A DNA stretch of 64,000 bases from PLanc-01 sp034678485 (lineage in GTDB: Bacteria; Planctomycetota; Phycisphaerae; Sedimentisphaerales; Anaerobacaceae). The notes below the pieces were generated by a model. It saw nothing but the letters and a program-made list of their open reading frames with translations. It did not search any database and was not told where the DNA came from. Numbering within the stretch: position 1 is the first letter of the stretch; every line of letters begins with the position of its first letter. Shown in pieces: positions 8,511 through 17,529 of this stretch. The DNA is taken from contig JAXDBU010000166.1 of NCBI GenBank assembly GCA_034678485.1, positions 3,002-67,001 on the forward strand, in the 5' to 3' direction. A program made the translations under genes and the position numbers.

Positions 8511-10145
8511 ATGGGCCTTTTCAATCGTTCTGGCAGCGGGGTGGTGTGTCTTCTGGCTTTGGCTGGTTTAGTGCTGGTGGGCGGGTCGGCTTGTTCCGGG
8601 GATGTGCTGGGGGATTTGGCGAAGCCTCATGACGGGCGGAGCATGAGGGCGACCTCGACGCGCAAGATCGGCGCCGACGGCAAACCCGACCCGAACGGCG
8701 TGCCTGATCCGAACAGCAATTACGACAACAGCAACGTCCCGCCTGGACAGCGGAAGGTCCTGATGGACGTGAAGGGTCCCGGCGTCATTACGCACATGTG
8801 GATCACGTTCCTCGGACCCGAGCCGCAGGGCTGGGCCAAGAAGGGCTCCGCCAACCACCAGGAGATGCTCCTGCGGATCTACTGGGACGGCTCCCAGCGA
8901 CCGGGCGTGGAGGCCCCTGTCGGGGACTTCTTCGCCAACAGCTTCGGCAAGCGCAGTCCGGTCGTCAGTCTACCTGTGATCGTGGAGGACGCGGACTCGT
9001 ACAACTGCTTCTGGCACATGCCGTTCCGCAAGTCGGCGCGGGTCGAGATCGTCAACGAGAGCGACAAGCAGATCAGTCTGCTGTACTACAACATCGACTG
9101 GGTGAAGAAGAACAGCATTCCGGAGGACACGCCGTACTTCTACGCCCAGTACCGCCAGGAATACCCGGCCGAGAAGGGCAAAGACTACGTCGTTCTCGAT
9201 ACCAAGGGCAAAGGCCACTACGTCGGCACGGTCCTGAGCGTGCGGACCCGCAGTCCCTCCTGGTTCGGCGAGGGCGACGAGAAGGTCTACATCGACGGGG
9301 AGGAAAAGCCCTCCATCTGGGGCACCGGCACCGAGGACTACTTCCTCTCGGCCTGGGGCCTCAAGACGACGAGCACGCCGTACTTCGGCGTCCCGTACTT
9401 CGATCAGTGGGGCATCGTGGGCGGCCACACCTCTGCCTACCGCTGGCACATTGCCGACCCGTTCGTCTTCAATGCGGGGATCAGGGTGACATTTGAGCAT
9501 TACGGCTGGATCTCGCCCGACGAGAACCCCCAGTTCAAGACCGACAGTTGGAACGAGCGGGAGGACGACTATTCGAGCGTGGCGTTCTGGTATCAGACGG
9601 GCACGCCCACGTTTGCGGCCCGTGCGCCGCACGCCCGCGAACGGGCGTTGCCGAGCATCGAGCGCAAGACGGTTCTTGCCAGGGACTTCGCTGCGGAGCC
9701 GCACCATGGGCAGGGCGAGGCTGTCGCGCAGAGCCTGGACTTTTATCCCGAGGGACATCTGCTGTACAAGCCCGAGCGGCAGGAGAATGCCTGGCTTGAG
9801 ATCCCGTTCGAGGTCCAGAAGAAGGAGCCGCTGAGGCTTCTGCTCGTCGCGACGCATGCCCCGGATTACGGCAGGTACGAGGTGTCTCTGAACGGCATCC
9901 AACTCGGCGGCGTAGTCGATCTGTACAGCCCCGAGGTGAAGAGTTGGGAACACCATTTGTTGGACTTCTGGCCGGAGCCGGGCCAATACACGCTGCGTCT
10001 GGCGTGCGCGGGCAAGGCCCCCGTTTCCGACGGATACTACCTGGGCATCGAGTCCGTCCGCCTGCGAGAGCGTCGCCCGCGAGTCATTGAGTACAACCAT
10101 GTGCCGGACAAGGATTGGCGAGAGAAACCCACGCTCTTTGAATAA
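8511..10145 (+). CDS. Exported GH172 (DUF2961) glycosidase-like protein
   Basis: A protein of 544 residues; the start at ATG 8511 is preceded by GGAG and followed by a signal peptide (VVCLLALAGLVLVGGSACSG, possibly lipidated at the Cys). The DUF2961 fold is clear: an N-terminal GPGVITHMWITF strand segment, VPVGDFFA-like text (EAPVGDFFANSFG) and the family signature GTGTEDYF near residue 272, whose Glu is at about position 275. GH172 contains difructose-anhydride I synthase/hydrolase and arabinofuranosidase-type enzymes that act on fructofuranosyl or D-arabinofuranosyl links, and the signature Glu lies in its active-site region. About 150 C-terminal residues form an extra beta-sandwich-like part. 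The exact substrate is not predictable. Confidence 0.87.
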   Translation: MGLFNRSGSGVVCLLALAGLVLVGGSACSGDVLGDLAKPHDGRSMRATSTRKIGADGKPDPNGVPDPNSNYDNSNVPPGQRKVLMDVKGPGVITHMWITFLGPEPQGWAKKGSANHQEMLLRIYWDGSQRPGVEAPVGDFFANSFGKRSPVVSLPVIVEDADSYNCFWHMPFRKSARVEIVNESDKQISLLYYNIDWVKKNSIPEDTPYFYAQYRQEYPAEKGKDYVVLDTKGKGHYVGTVLSVRTRSPSWFGEGDEKVYIDGEEKPSIWGTGTEDYFLSAWGLKTTSTPYFGVPYFDQWGIVGGHTSAYRWHIADPFVFNAGIRVTFEHYGWISPDENPQFKTDSWNEREDDYSSVAFWYQTGTPTFAARAPHARERALPSIERKTVLARDFAAEPHHGQGEAVAQSLDFYPEGHLLYKPERQENAWLEIPFEVQKKEPLRLLLVATHAPDYGRYEVSLNGIQLGGVVDLYSPEVKSWEHHLLDFWPEPGQYTLRLACAGKAPVSDGYYLGIESVRLRERRPRVIEYNHVPDKDWREKPTLFE

Positions 10146-10213
10146 CGCACACGATGTACGGCATGGGCCCTGCGGATTGGATGATCCATCCATCGTGTCA
10201 GACACTTGAGGTT

Positions 10214-10240
10214 GTCGTCCTGAGCGACCGCGAAGGATCT
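10214..10240. repeat. Fragment of the GTCATCCTGAG-type intergenic repeat
   Basis: The text GTCCTGAGCGACCGCGAAGG resembles the longer copy at 38958-39066 (CATCCTGAG...GAAGGATCT class), a common non-coding repeat. It sits in the 118-base gap between the GH172 gene and the DUF2130 gene. Confidence 0.4.
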
Positions 10241-10263
10241 GGGCATAGACCAAGGAGAGCCCT

Positions 10264-11535
10264 GTGAACAATCGCATAACCTGCCCGAATTGCCAGACCG
10301 AGATCGAGATCACCGAGGTGATTTCGAGCCAACTGAGAGCGAGCATCCTCGCGGAGGTCGAAGCGGAACTGGGTCCCGTCCGTCAGCGGCTCAAGCAGCA
10401 GCAGGATGAACTGGCCCAGCGGCAGCGTGAGCTTCAAAAGCAGGTCGAAACCGTCGAGGAGCAGGTGAAGTCGAAGCTGGCCCAGGAGCGTTCCATGTTG
10501 GAGCGGACGATTCGCGAGCAGGCTAGGCAGGAGCGTGACGTGGAACTAAGGGACAAGGCCACAACGATCGCGGAATTGCAGGCCAGAGTCCAGGCGGCCA
10601 ACCAGAAGGAGCTGACCTTCCTCAAAAGGGAACGGGAGCTCCAGGAGAAGGTGGAAGTTGTCGAACTGGAAGTCACCCGACGGACCCACGAGCAACTGCA
10701 AAAGGTCCGAGAGCAGGCCCTCAAGGAGCTGGACGAACAGCACCGACTCAAGCTCATGGAGAAGGAGCAGCAGGTGGAGGGTCTTCGAAAGCAGATCGAC
10801 GAGCTCAAACGCAAGGCGGAACAGGGTTCGCAGCAGGCGCAAGGCGAGGTCCTGGAGATCGCCTTGGAGGAACTGCTCAAAGGCCTGTTCCCGACCGATT
10901 CCATCGAGCCCGTGCCCAAGGGCGTTCGCGGCGCAGACGTGATCCAGCGGGTCTTCGACGACAGCGGGACGGACTGCGGCCTGATCCTGTGGGAGTCCAA
11001 ACGCACGCGGCACTGGTCCAAGGAGTGGCTCCCCAAGTTGCGCGACGACCTGCGGATGGTGGGAGCGTCGCGCTCCATTATCGTGACGGAGCAACTGCCC
11101 GAGCACATCCGCCACTTCGGCCAGGTGGACGGCGTCTGGGTCGCGAGCTGGCCCTGTGTCCACCCGGTGGCGGTCATGCTCCGCGAAGGTCTGATCGGTG
11201 TTGCCAAGAGCCGCCGGGCGCTGGACGGCCAACACACCAAGATGGAACTCGTCTACAATTACCTGATCGGCCAGGAGTTCTACAACCGCGTCTCGGGCGT
11301 CGTCGAGGCATTCATGACGATGAGACAGGAACTGGAGGCGGAGAAACGGGCTTTGAACACCTGCTGGAAGAAACGGGAGAAACAGCTCGAACGCGTGCTC
11401 GTGAGCACGTCCGGCCTCTACGGCGATCTCCAGGGCATCATCGGCAGCACGCTCCCGCAGATCGAGGGCATGAGCCTCGGGGCGCTCGAAGCCGGGGGGA
11501 AGACCCTGCCTGGCTCTGAAGAGTTGGAATCATAG
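10264..11535 (+). CDS. DUF2130 coiled-coil protein
   Basis: A protein of 423 residues. The start is GTG 10264, with AGGAG 7 bases upstream and no nearby ATG. Residues 1-15 hold a half zinc ribbon (ITCPNCQTEIEI). Residues about 25-200 are a continuous Gln/Glu/Arg-rich coiled coil. The DUF2130 domain follows (about 200-380) and includes GVRGADVIQ, ILWESKRTRHWSKEWLPKLR, VMLREGLIGVA and YNYLIGQEF. The D...E.K (ADVI...WESK) arrangement resembles a PD-(D/E)XK nuclease-like core, an inference from motif order only. The cellular function of DUF2130 is unknown. The following SGNH/TPR gene begins within 20 bases and is probably cotranscribed. Confidence 0.9.
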   Translation: MNNRITCPNCQTEIEITEVISSQLRASILAEVEAELGPVRQRLKQQQDELAQRQRELQKQVETVEEQVKSKLAQERSMLERTIREQARQERDVELRDKATTIAELQARVQAANQKELTFLKRERELQEKVEVVELEVTRRTHEQLQKVREQALKELDEQHRLKLMEKEQQVEGLRKQIDELKRKAEQGSQQAQGEVLEIALEELLKGLFPTDSIEPVPKGVRGADVIQRVFDDSGTDCGLILWESKRTRHWSKEWLPKLRDDLRMVGASRSIIVTEQLPEHIRHFGQVDGVWVASWPCVHPVAVMLREGLIGVAKSRRALDGQHTKMELVYNYLIGQEFYNRVSGVVEAFMTMRQELEAEKRALNTCWKKREKQLERVLVSTSGLYGDLQGIIGSTLPQIEGMSLGALEAGGKTLPGSEELES

Positions 11536-11553
11536 CGGGTGCTCGCGATTGAC

Positions 11554-13878
11554 ATGGCGACCCAACACAGGCCACACGACAAGAAGGAACATCCCGAGCG
11601 GACGAAGAAGCCGGCGCTGTGGAAGCGATTGCTGGCGATGATCGTCAGCCCGGTGTTGTTTCTCGTGTTTGCTGAGCTGGTCTTGAGGCTTGTGGGCTAT
11701 GGGTACCCCGCGGGCTTCTTCATTCCCTGGAAGTGCGCGGGGCAAACGCTGCAGTTGGTCAACGAGCACTACTGCGAGCACTTTGTCCCCAAAGCGCTGT
11801 CGCGGTCGCCGGAGCCATGCGTACTCGCTTGCAAGGGCGAGTCGACGATCCGCATCTTCGTCCTGGGCGGTTCCGCTGCGTACGGCGACCCGGAGCCCGC
11901 CTTCGGATTCTGCAGACAGTTGGAGGTGCTGCTCAACGAGCATTCGGAGCAGACGTCCTTCGAGGTGATCAATGCCGCGGTGACGGCCATGAACTCCCAT
12001 GTCGCCCGGCGGATTGCGAAGGACTGCGCCGCTCAGAAACCCGATCTGTTCATTGTGTTCATGGGCAACAATGAGGTGATCGGTCCGTACGGTCCACCTA
12101 CGCTCCCGGCGTCGCTCTATTCGAGCCGGAGATTCGTCGATGCCTGCATCGCGGCCAGGAAGCAGGCGCGAATCGGCCAGCTTCTCAGGAATGCAGGCAG
12201 GTCCCTCGGCGTGAGAGGGCCCACCCCGGAGAAGTGGCAGGGCATGGAGAGCTTTCTGACAAGCCGGATGCCGGCGGACGACCCCAAGCTCCAGGACTGC
12301 TATCGTCACTTCCGCGAGAATCTCAACGACATCCTTCAGACCGCACAAGACTGTGGAGCCAGAGTCCTCCTCTGCACGGTCCCCATCAACATTCAGTCGT
12401 GCGCGCCCTTCGGCTCGCAACACGAGCCGGGCCTGACACCGGACGCTCTGGATCGGTGGAATCAGGCGTTCCAGGAGGGAAGGGCTCTTGAAAGGGCGCG
12501 CGATTTCAAGGGCGCCTTGTCGGCCTACGAAACAGCCCGCCAGATCGACGGGTCCTACGCGGACTTGTCCTTCTGCATGGGCACGTGCCTGATGGCCCTC
12601 AGCAGAACGGACGAGGCCCGGCGTGCCTTCATCGAGGCCAGGGACCAGGACGTACTTCGCTTTCGAGCCGACAGTTCCATTCTGGGCGTGATCCGCGAGA
12701 CGGCGCAGGCGTGGTCGGCGAAGGGCGTCCGCCTGCTCGACCTGGACGCGGACCTGGAGGCGCTGACCACGGATCATCTGCTCGGCGACGATTTCCTTGT
12801 GGACCACGTGCATCTGGACTTCAAGGGCAATTTCCTCGCGGCCTGTGCTGCGATGAGGCAGATTCGAACGATGATGCCCGCTGACAGCCTGGTCGAAGTC
12901 AAGAGTTCCGAGGACGAGTTGCTCGATCTATGCCGCCGGCGTCTGTTGTATGACGCGCGGGAAGCGTATCGACTGGCCATGGATATGTATCGTCGCAAGA
13001 CGATTCCTCCTTTCACGGGGCAACTCGATCACGACGCGGAACTGGCAGGTCTGCGGGACGAGTTGATCCGCCTGCGTCGGGTCGAGCGGAGCATGACAGA
13101 ATCGGAGAGCCTCTATCTCGACGCGGTCCTGCGACGGCCGCGCGACACGTATCTGATCGGCCGGCACGGTCGCTTCCTGGTTGCAGCCGGCCGGCCGAGG
13201 GAAGCGATGGAACTCTACCGCAAGGCTCTCGACGCACGACCCTTCGACATGCGGATTCGCATTGCGCTATCGGAGGTCCTCGTCCAGGGCAACAGGAGGG
13301 ACGAAGCAATCGAGGTGCTCACGTCCAGGCAGACGCCGGACCGCTACACGCGAAAGGACGCTCTGCTGTCGCTCGGTAGCTTCTGCGCACAGCAGGGCAA
13401 CATCCCCCAAGCTACCGCGATCTACGACGAGTTGAGCCGGATAGACCCTGGGAACCTCGATGTCCTGGTCAACCAGGCGGCCGCCGCCTCGCAGCGGAGC
13501 GATCTGTCCGCCATGAAGCAACACCTGGACACGGCGCTCGAACGAGACCCCGATTCGGTCCTGGCCGTCACGAATATGGGGAACTACTACGCCAAGCAGA
13601 ATCAGCCTGCCGAGGCGTTGAAGTGGTTTGCCAGGGCAGCGGAGCTCGACCCGCAGAGTCCCTTCGCTCACATCGGCTTGGGGATCCAGTCCGTTCGGCT
13701 CAAACAGATGGACAAGGCCACCGAGCACCTGGTCCAGGCGGCCGCGCTCAAACCCGATTTCGTCGAGGCCTACGTGCTCCTGGCTGCAATCAACAAACAG
13801 GCCGGCAGGGAAGAAGAAGCAAAGGAGTATATGGAACTGGTATTCCTGTTTCGATCAGGACCCCAGTCGGGATCGTGA
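11554..13878 (+). CDS. Membrane-anchored SGNH hydrolase with inserted and C-terminal TPRs
   Basis: A protein of 774 residues if it starts at ATG 11554; an in-frame GTG at 11539 is possible, and neither has a good Shine-Dalgarno sequence. One transmembrane anchor lies at residues 25-45 (LLAMIVSPVLFLVFAELVLRL). SGNH blocks are intact: FVLGGSAAYG (Ser107), FMGNNE for block III, and DHVHLDFKGN with Asp417 and His420. Between block III and the DxxH block lies a TPR-like helical hairpin pair (about residues 305-375, ALERARDFKGALSAYETARQ), so the hydrolase fold is interrupted. After residue 520 a second TPR array runs to the C-terminus. It probably deacylates or acylates a cell-surface polymer, which is an inference from the fold. 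It follows the DUF2130 gene closely. Confidence 0.85.
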   Translation: MATQHRPHDKKEHPERTKKPALWKRLLAMIVSPVLFLVFAELVLRLVGYGYPAGFFIPWKCAGQTLQLVNEHYCEHFVPKALSRSPEPCVLACKGESTIRIFVLGGSAAYGDPEPAFGFCRQLEVLLNEHSEQTSFEVINAAVTAMNSHVARRIAKDCAAQKPDLFIVFMGNNEVIGPYGPPTLPASLYSSRRFVDACIAARKQARIGQLLRNAGRSLGVRGPTPEKWQGMESFLTSRMPADDPKLQDCYRHFRENLNDILQTAQDCGARVLLCTVPINIQSCAPFGSQHEPGLTPDALDRWNQAFQEGRALERARDFKGALSAYETARQIDGSYADLSFCMGTCLMALSRTDEARRAFIEARDQDVLRFRADSSILGVIRETAQAWSAKGVRLLDLDADLEALTTDHLLGDDFLVDHVHLDFKGNFLAACAAMRQIRTMMPADSLVEVKSSEDELLDLCRRRLLYDAREAYRLAMDMYRRKTIPPFTGQLDHDAELAGLRDELIRLRRVERSMTESESLYLDAVLRRPRDTYLIGRHGRFLVAAGRPREAMELYRKALDARPFDMRIRIALSEVLVQGNRRDEAIEVLTSRQTPDRYTRKDALLSLGSFCAQQGNIPQATAIYDELSRIDPGNLDVLVNQAAAASQRSDLSAMKQHLDTALERDPDSVLAVTNMGNYYAKQNQPAEALKWFARAAELDPQSPFAHIGLGIQSVRLKQMDKATEHLVQAAALKPDFVEAYVLLAAINKQAGREEEAKEYMELVFLFRSGPQSGS

Positions 13879-13885
13879 TAATGAG

Positions 13886-13908
13886 GGCGGCGTCGGGGCC
13901 TCGCCGCC
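13886..13908 (+). terminator. GC hairpin after the SGNH/TPR gene
   Basis: GGCGGCG (13886-13892) and CGCCGCC (13902-13908) form a perfect 7-bp stem starting 8 bases after the stop codon. No T-run follows, so intrinsic termination is uncertain. Confidence 0.4.
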
Positions 13909-14047
13909 TTGGCAGTTGACGCCGGCTACGCTGTTCAGCGTGTGGAGCATCGCAATCTGCGGGGCAGATTGCTCGCGGACGGCCAGATTCTGAATCGATA
14001 GATCCTATCGCCTTCCTGTGGAAATCCGCCTGTGCAGTGAAATCGGC

Positions 14048-14076
14048 TTGCATTGAGCGGACGTGATCGCTATAAT
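14048..14076 (+). promoter_or_regulatory. Promoter with perfect -10 upstream of the RCC1 gene
   Basis: TTGCAT (14048-14053), a 17-base spacer and TATAAT (14071-14076). The predicted start near 14083 leaves a leader of about 240 bases before ATG 14326. Apart from this and the hairpin at 13886, the 447-base spacer 13879-14325 shows no gene. Its leader part has GC-rich pairing segments but matches no riboswitch that I recognise. Confidence 0.5.
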
Positions 14077-14325
14077 GATAATCTGGGAATGCGCGTCAGC
14101 GCAGTTCTCGTCAAACCGGTCGTGTGCAATTGAATTCCCGATGGCACAGCCGTGTTGGGGGATGGAACCCAGTTCCGTGAAAGGCAGTCACGCGAGCGAA
14201 TCGTGCGCCCGTGGCGGAGATCTTCAGGTCCCAGCCGTGGACGGCAAGTACTGTCGTTGCGCGCCGGATGCGCGCAGACAACCGAGGAGGAGTTCATCAG
14301 AAGAAGGGAGTGAGGAGGAGCAACC

Positions 14326-16347
14326 ATGAAGTGGCCGACAATTCATCGTGCATTGGTGGCGGCGGTTTTCGGGAGTCTCTGCGCGGCCGGTTTGTCCCAA
14401 GCGGGCGAGCTGCGGGCATGGGGTCTGGATGGGGATGGGCAGGTGACGAGTGTTCCCTCGGGCGGGGACTATGTTGCGATCGCCGCCGGCGATGCGCACG
14501 GATTGGCCATGCGCTCCGACGGAGTTGTCGTTGCCTGGGGCCGGAACCGCGACGGCCAATGCGACATTCCGACCGGGGTCTACCGAGCAATCGGCGCAGG
14601 CGCCGATTTCAGTCTGGCCGTGCGTTCGGACGGTTCCATCGCCGCTTGGGGTTATGACGGACGGGGACAGGTCTCCGACGTCCCGGACGGCACGGACTAC
14701 GTCACAGTGGATGGTGGAGAGTTCTTCGCCGTGGCGTTGAAGTCCGATGGTTCTCTCGTCGCGTGGGGCAACGACCGTTGGGGACAGGTCTCCGGCGTCC
14801 CCTCCGGCACGGATTTCGTGGCCGTCGTTGCCGGCGACGATCATGCCGTCGCCCTGCGATCCGATGGGTCGCTGGCCGCCTGGGGGTACTGGGCGGCAAT
14901 TGAAGGCGTGCCGACGACCGGCACATTCACGGCAATCGCCGCTGGCGGGGCATTCAGCATAGCTGTCCGCGACGACGGCTCTCTCCTCTGGTGGGGTGAG
15001 GATTCCCACGATTACGACCTCGACCTTGTTCCGAGAGGCGAGGACTTCGTCGCCATTGCGGGCGGCTATCTCCACGGTCTGGCTTTGAAACAGGATGGGT
15101 CGCTCGTGGGCTGGGGCGCGGGAACCGATGTCACTGTCCACCCCCACTGGGGACAGGCGGCGCCCCCGGACGGCAACGATTTCGAAGCCGTCACCGGTGG
15201 GCTTTACTTCAGCGTGGCGTTGGCAGCCGAGACCAAGAAGGAGGAGCCGGCCGATGCGACGATCTTCTCCGATGACTTCGACGACGACCGTCTCTCGGAT
15301 TTCTGGGCGCTTTCCGGCAACGATCTGACACACTGCCTGCTCACGGAACGGAATCAGCGACTGGAGCTGTATGCGACCTCCAAAACCAAGGGGCTCGCGT
15401 CCTATTGCGCGGCCAACGACTGGCAAATCGATCCAAGCGGGGATTTCTCGTTCAAAGTGAGCTATCACTACGGTCTGGTCAGCGACGAATCCGGGCGGAT
15501 CTTCCTTGGGATTGCGCCGGACGCCAACAACTTGGACTCCCAGTATATTAGAATTGGCGTCGGATGCGAAGGGCAGACACCGTACTTGTGGTATGAAGTG
15601 AGCAGCGCGTTCAGCCAGGTCCGCAGCACGAGCCGTCAGCAGGATGACGGCGTACTGTACGTGTCCTATGACGCGGCGCTGGACAAGCTGTACCTCAGTG
15701 CCAGAGGCTACGGCAAGGAGAATGCCTGGGCGACCGTCTCGGACATACTCCAGGATTCCTGGGACGGCGTGCCGGTCGTTGTGTTCCTCGGTGGTGCAGC
15801 CAACGGTCTGGCCGTGGCTTCAGGCGATGCATGGTTCGATGATTTCAGCATCGACACAGGTACCCTGTACAGTCCCGTGACCGGCTTCTTCAGCGACGTT
15901 TACCGCTTCTGGTCGTCGCTCCTGGGTCGGCACTTCTACACGATCGACGCGACGGAGCGGGACTATCTGATCAAGCAATATCCGGATACCTGGACATACG
16001 AAGGCGTGGTTTTCAAGGCGGCCACCTCGGCCTTCGAATCGGGTCTGTCGCCGGTCTACCGGTTCTGGGCGGAGAAGAACCAAGCCCACTTGTACACCAT
16101 CGATGAGGACGAGAAGGACTCGCTCATCGCCAAATCCTCCGATGTCTGGACTTACGAAGGGATCGTGTTCTACGCGTATCCCGAGGGATCGGAGCCTGCG
16201 GGCACCATGCCGGTTCATCGCTTCGTGAAGACCGGTGACAACAGCTACTTCTACACGATCAGCGAGACGGAGTATACCTTGCTGGTCAAGGAATACTCCA
16301 GCATCTACACCTACGAAGGCATCGCGTTCTATGTCTACACGCCGTAG
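14326..16347 (+). CDS. Secreted RCC1-repeat protein with DUF5648 repeats
   Basis: A protein of 673 residues with a signal peptide (AAVFGSLCAAGLSQAGE) and GAGGAG before the ATG. Residues 28-305 are RCC1 propeller repeats with the pattern VALRSDGSLAAWG and GQVSDVP. Residues about 310-515 form an all-beta module that recurs in the GLUG protein at 54804 (for example GVLYVSYDAALDKLYLSARG). Residues 524-673 hold three DUF5648 repeats of the type VYRFW...HFYTIDATERD...YEGVVF, a carbohydrate-binding-like repeat in secreted bacterial proteins. It is probably a surface or extracellular binding protein; no catalytic motif is visible. Confidence 0.88.
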   Translation: MKWPTIHRALVAAVFGSLCAAGLSQAGELRAWGLDGDGQVTSVPSGGDYVAIAAGDAHGLAMRSDGVVVAWGRNRDGQCDIPTGVYRAIGAGADFSLAVRSDGSIAAWGYDGRGQVSDVPDGTDYVTVDGGEFFAVALKSDGSLVAWGNDRWGQVSGVPSGTDFVAVVAGDDHAVALRSDGSLAAWGYWAAIEGVPTTGTFTAIAAGGAFSIAVRDDGSLLWWGEDSHDYDLDLVPRGEDFVAIAGGYLHGLALKQDGSLVGWGAGTDVTVHPHWGQAAPPDGNDFEAVTGGLYFSVALAAETKKEEPADATIFSDDFDDDRLSDFWALSGNDLTHCLLTERNQRLELYATSKTKGLASYCAANDWQIDPSGDFSFKVSYHYGLVSDESGRIFLGIAPDANNLDSQYIRIGVGCEGQTPYLWYEVSSAFSQVRSTSRQQDDGVLYVSYDAALDKLYLSARGYGKENAWATVSDILQDSWDGVPVVVFLGGAANGLAVASGDAWFDDFSIDTGTLYSPVTGFFSDVYRFWSSLLGRHFYTIDATERDYLIKQYPDTWTYEGVVFKAATSAFESGLSPVYRFWAEKNQAHLYTIDEDEKDSLIAKSSDVWTYEGIVFYAYPEGSEPAGTMPVHRFVKTGDNSYFYTISETEYTLLVKEYSSIYTYEGIAFYVYTP

Positions 16348-16390
16348 CCCGGCGCGGCCTGAACCTCCGCAAGGAGCATGTCATCTTCCT

Positions 16391-16440
16391 GCAAACTGGA
16401 GATGGGGGGACGCCTGGTGCGGCTCCAATCTCCAGTTTGC
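16391..16440. repeat. Perfect 13-bp inverted repeat after the RCC1 gene
   Basis: GCAAACTGGAGAT (16391-16403) and ATCTCCAGTTTGC (16428-16440) are exactly complementary, with a 24-base loop. The element starts 43 bases after the RCC1 stop. It could act as a transcription terminator or belong to a dispersed repeat family; no T-run follows. Confidence 0.6.
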
Positions 16441-16534
16441 TATTGCAGACGACACGTCGTCCGGTTAGAGTATTGTCCATATCGTGGTTCAAGGCGGACC
16501 TTGCATGTCCGCGGCTACAAAGGAGGTGTCGATC

Positions 16535-17488
16535 GTGGACAGGACGGATGATCTCTCGCGACGGACTGTACTGAAGAAATCCCTTGCCGGGGTGGCGGCG
16601 ATGGCCACCGGCCCAATCCTCGCGCGGGCCCGGTCAGAGCAGAACAGGCTCCTGCGGCTTGGAGGGCCGGTCTTCGAGAAGTACCAGGATCCGCAGGGCT
16701 GGATCGATGCCCTCAGGCGGCTCGGCTATCACGCGGCCTACTGCCCGATTGGCGTCAACGCCGGCGACGACGAGGTCCGGGCCTATGAGGAGGCCGCGGA
16801 GAAGGCGGGCATCCCCATTGCAGAGGTCGGAGCCTGGAGCAATCCGATCAGCCGAGACAAACCGACGCGCGAGGCGGCCCTGGAGACATGCCGCACGCAT
16901 CTGGCCCTGGCGGACCGGATTGGCGCCCGATGCTGCGTCAACATCGCCGGCTCTTTGGGCGACACGTGGGATGGACCGGCCGCGAAGAACTTCACACAGG
17001 ATGCCTTCGACCTGATCGTAGAGACGACTCGCTCGATCATCGATGCGGTCAAGCCAAGACGGACGTATTATGCCCTCGAGACGATGCCGTGGGCCTATCC
17101 GGATTCGCCGGACTGCTATCTGCGGCTGCTCAAAGCCATCGACCGTCCGGGATTTGCCGTGCACTTGGACCCGGTGAATCTGGTGTGCAGCCCGCAACGA
17201 TATTACGGCAACGCCGAGCTGATTCGGGAGTGCTTCGAGAAGCTCGGGCCGCACATTCGCAGTTGCCACGCCAAGGACATTCTCCTGCAGACGAAGCTGA
17301 CCACGCATCTCGACGAGGCCCGTCCGGGCCAGGGCGGGCTGGACTACGCCGTGTTCCTGAAAGAGCTAAGCCGGTATCCCGGCACGCCGCTGATGCTGGA
17401 ACATCTATCGAGCGCCGAGGAGTACAGGCAGGCCGCCGAGTATGTTCGCGGCGTTGCGAAAGGTCTCGGAGTCTTTGACTTGTCGTAG
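16535..17488 (+). CDS. Tat-exported sugar phosphate isomerase/epimerase-like TIM barrel
   Basis: A protein of 317 residues. The start is GTG 16535 because an unusually strong AAAGGAGGT ends 7 bases before it and translation then gives a compact twin-arginine signal (LSRRTVLKKSLAGVAAM). Upstream in-frame starts at 16484 and 16505 have no such site. The rest is an AP-endonuclease-2/xylose-isomerase-like TIM barrel, with metal-site-type residues in TYYALETMPWAYP (Glu), FAVHLDPVNL (His/Asp), RSCHAKDI (His) and LMLEHLSS (Glu). Members isomerise or epimerise sugars or keto-sugars using a divalent metal. It is probably active outside the cytoplasm on a glycan-derived sugar. The lamin-tail/CotH gene converges on it with a 41-base gap. 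Confidence 0.87.
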   Translation: MDRTDDLSRRTVLKKSLAGVAAMATGPILARARSEQNRLLRLGGPVFEKYQDPQGWIDALRRLGYHAAYCPIGVNAGDDEVRAYEEAAEKAGIPIAEVGAWSNPISRDKPTREAALETCRTHLALADRIGARCCVNIAGSLGDTWDGPAAKNFTQDAFDLIVETTRSIIDAVKPRRTYYALETMPWAYPDSPDCYLRLLKAIDRPGFAVHLDPVNLVCSPQRYYGNAELIRECFEKLGPHIRSCHAKDILLQTKLTTHLDEARPGQGGLDYAVFLKELSRYPGTPLMLEHLSSAEEYRQAAEYVRGVAKGLGVFDLS

Positions 17489-17529
17489 ACCCCGAGGATC
17501 GTCCAGGACTTGTCGGTTCCGCAGATCCG

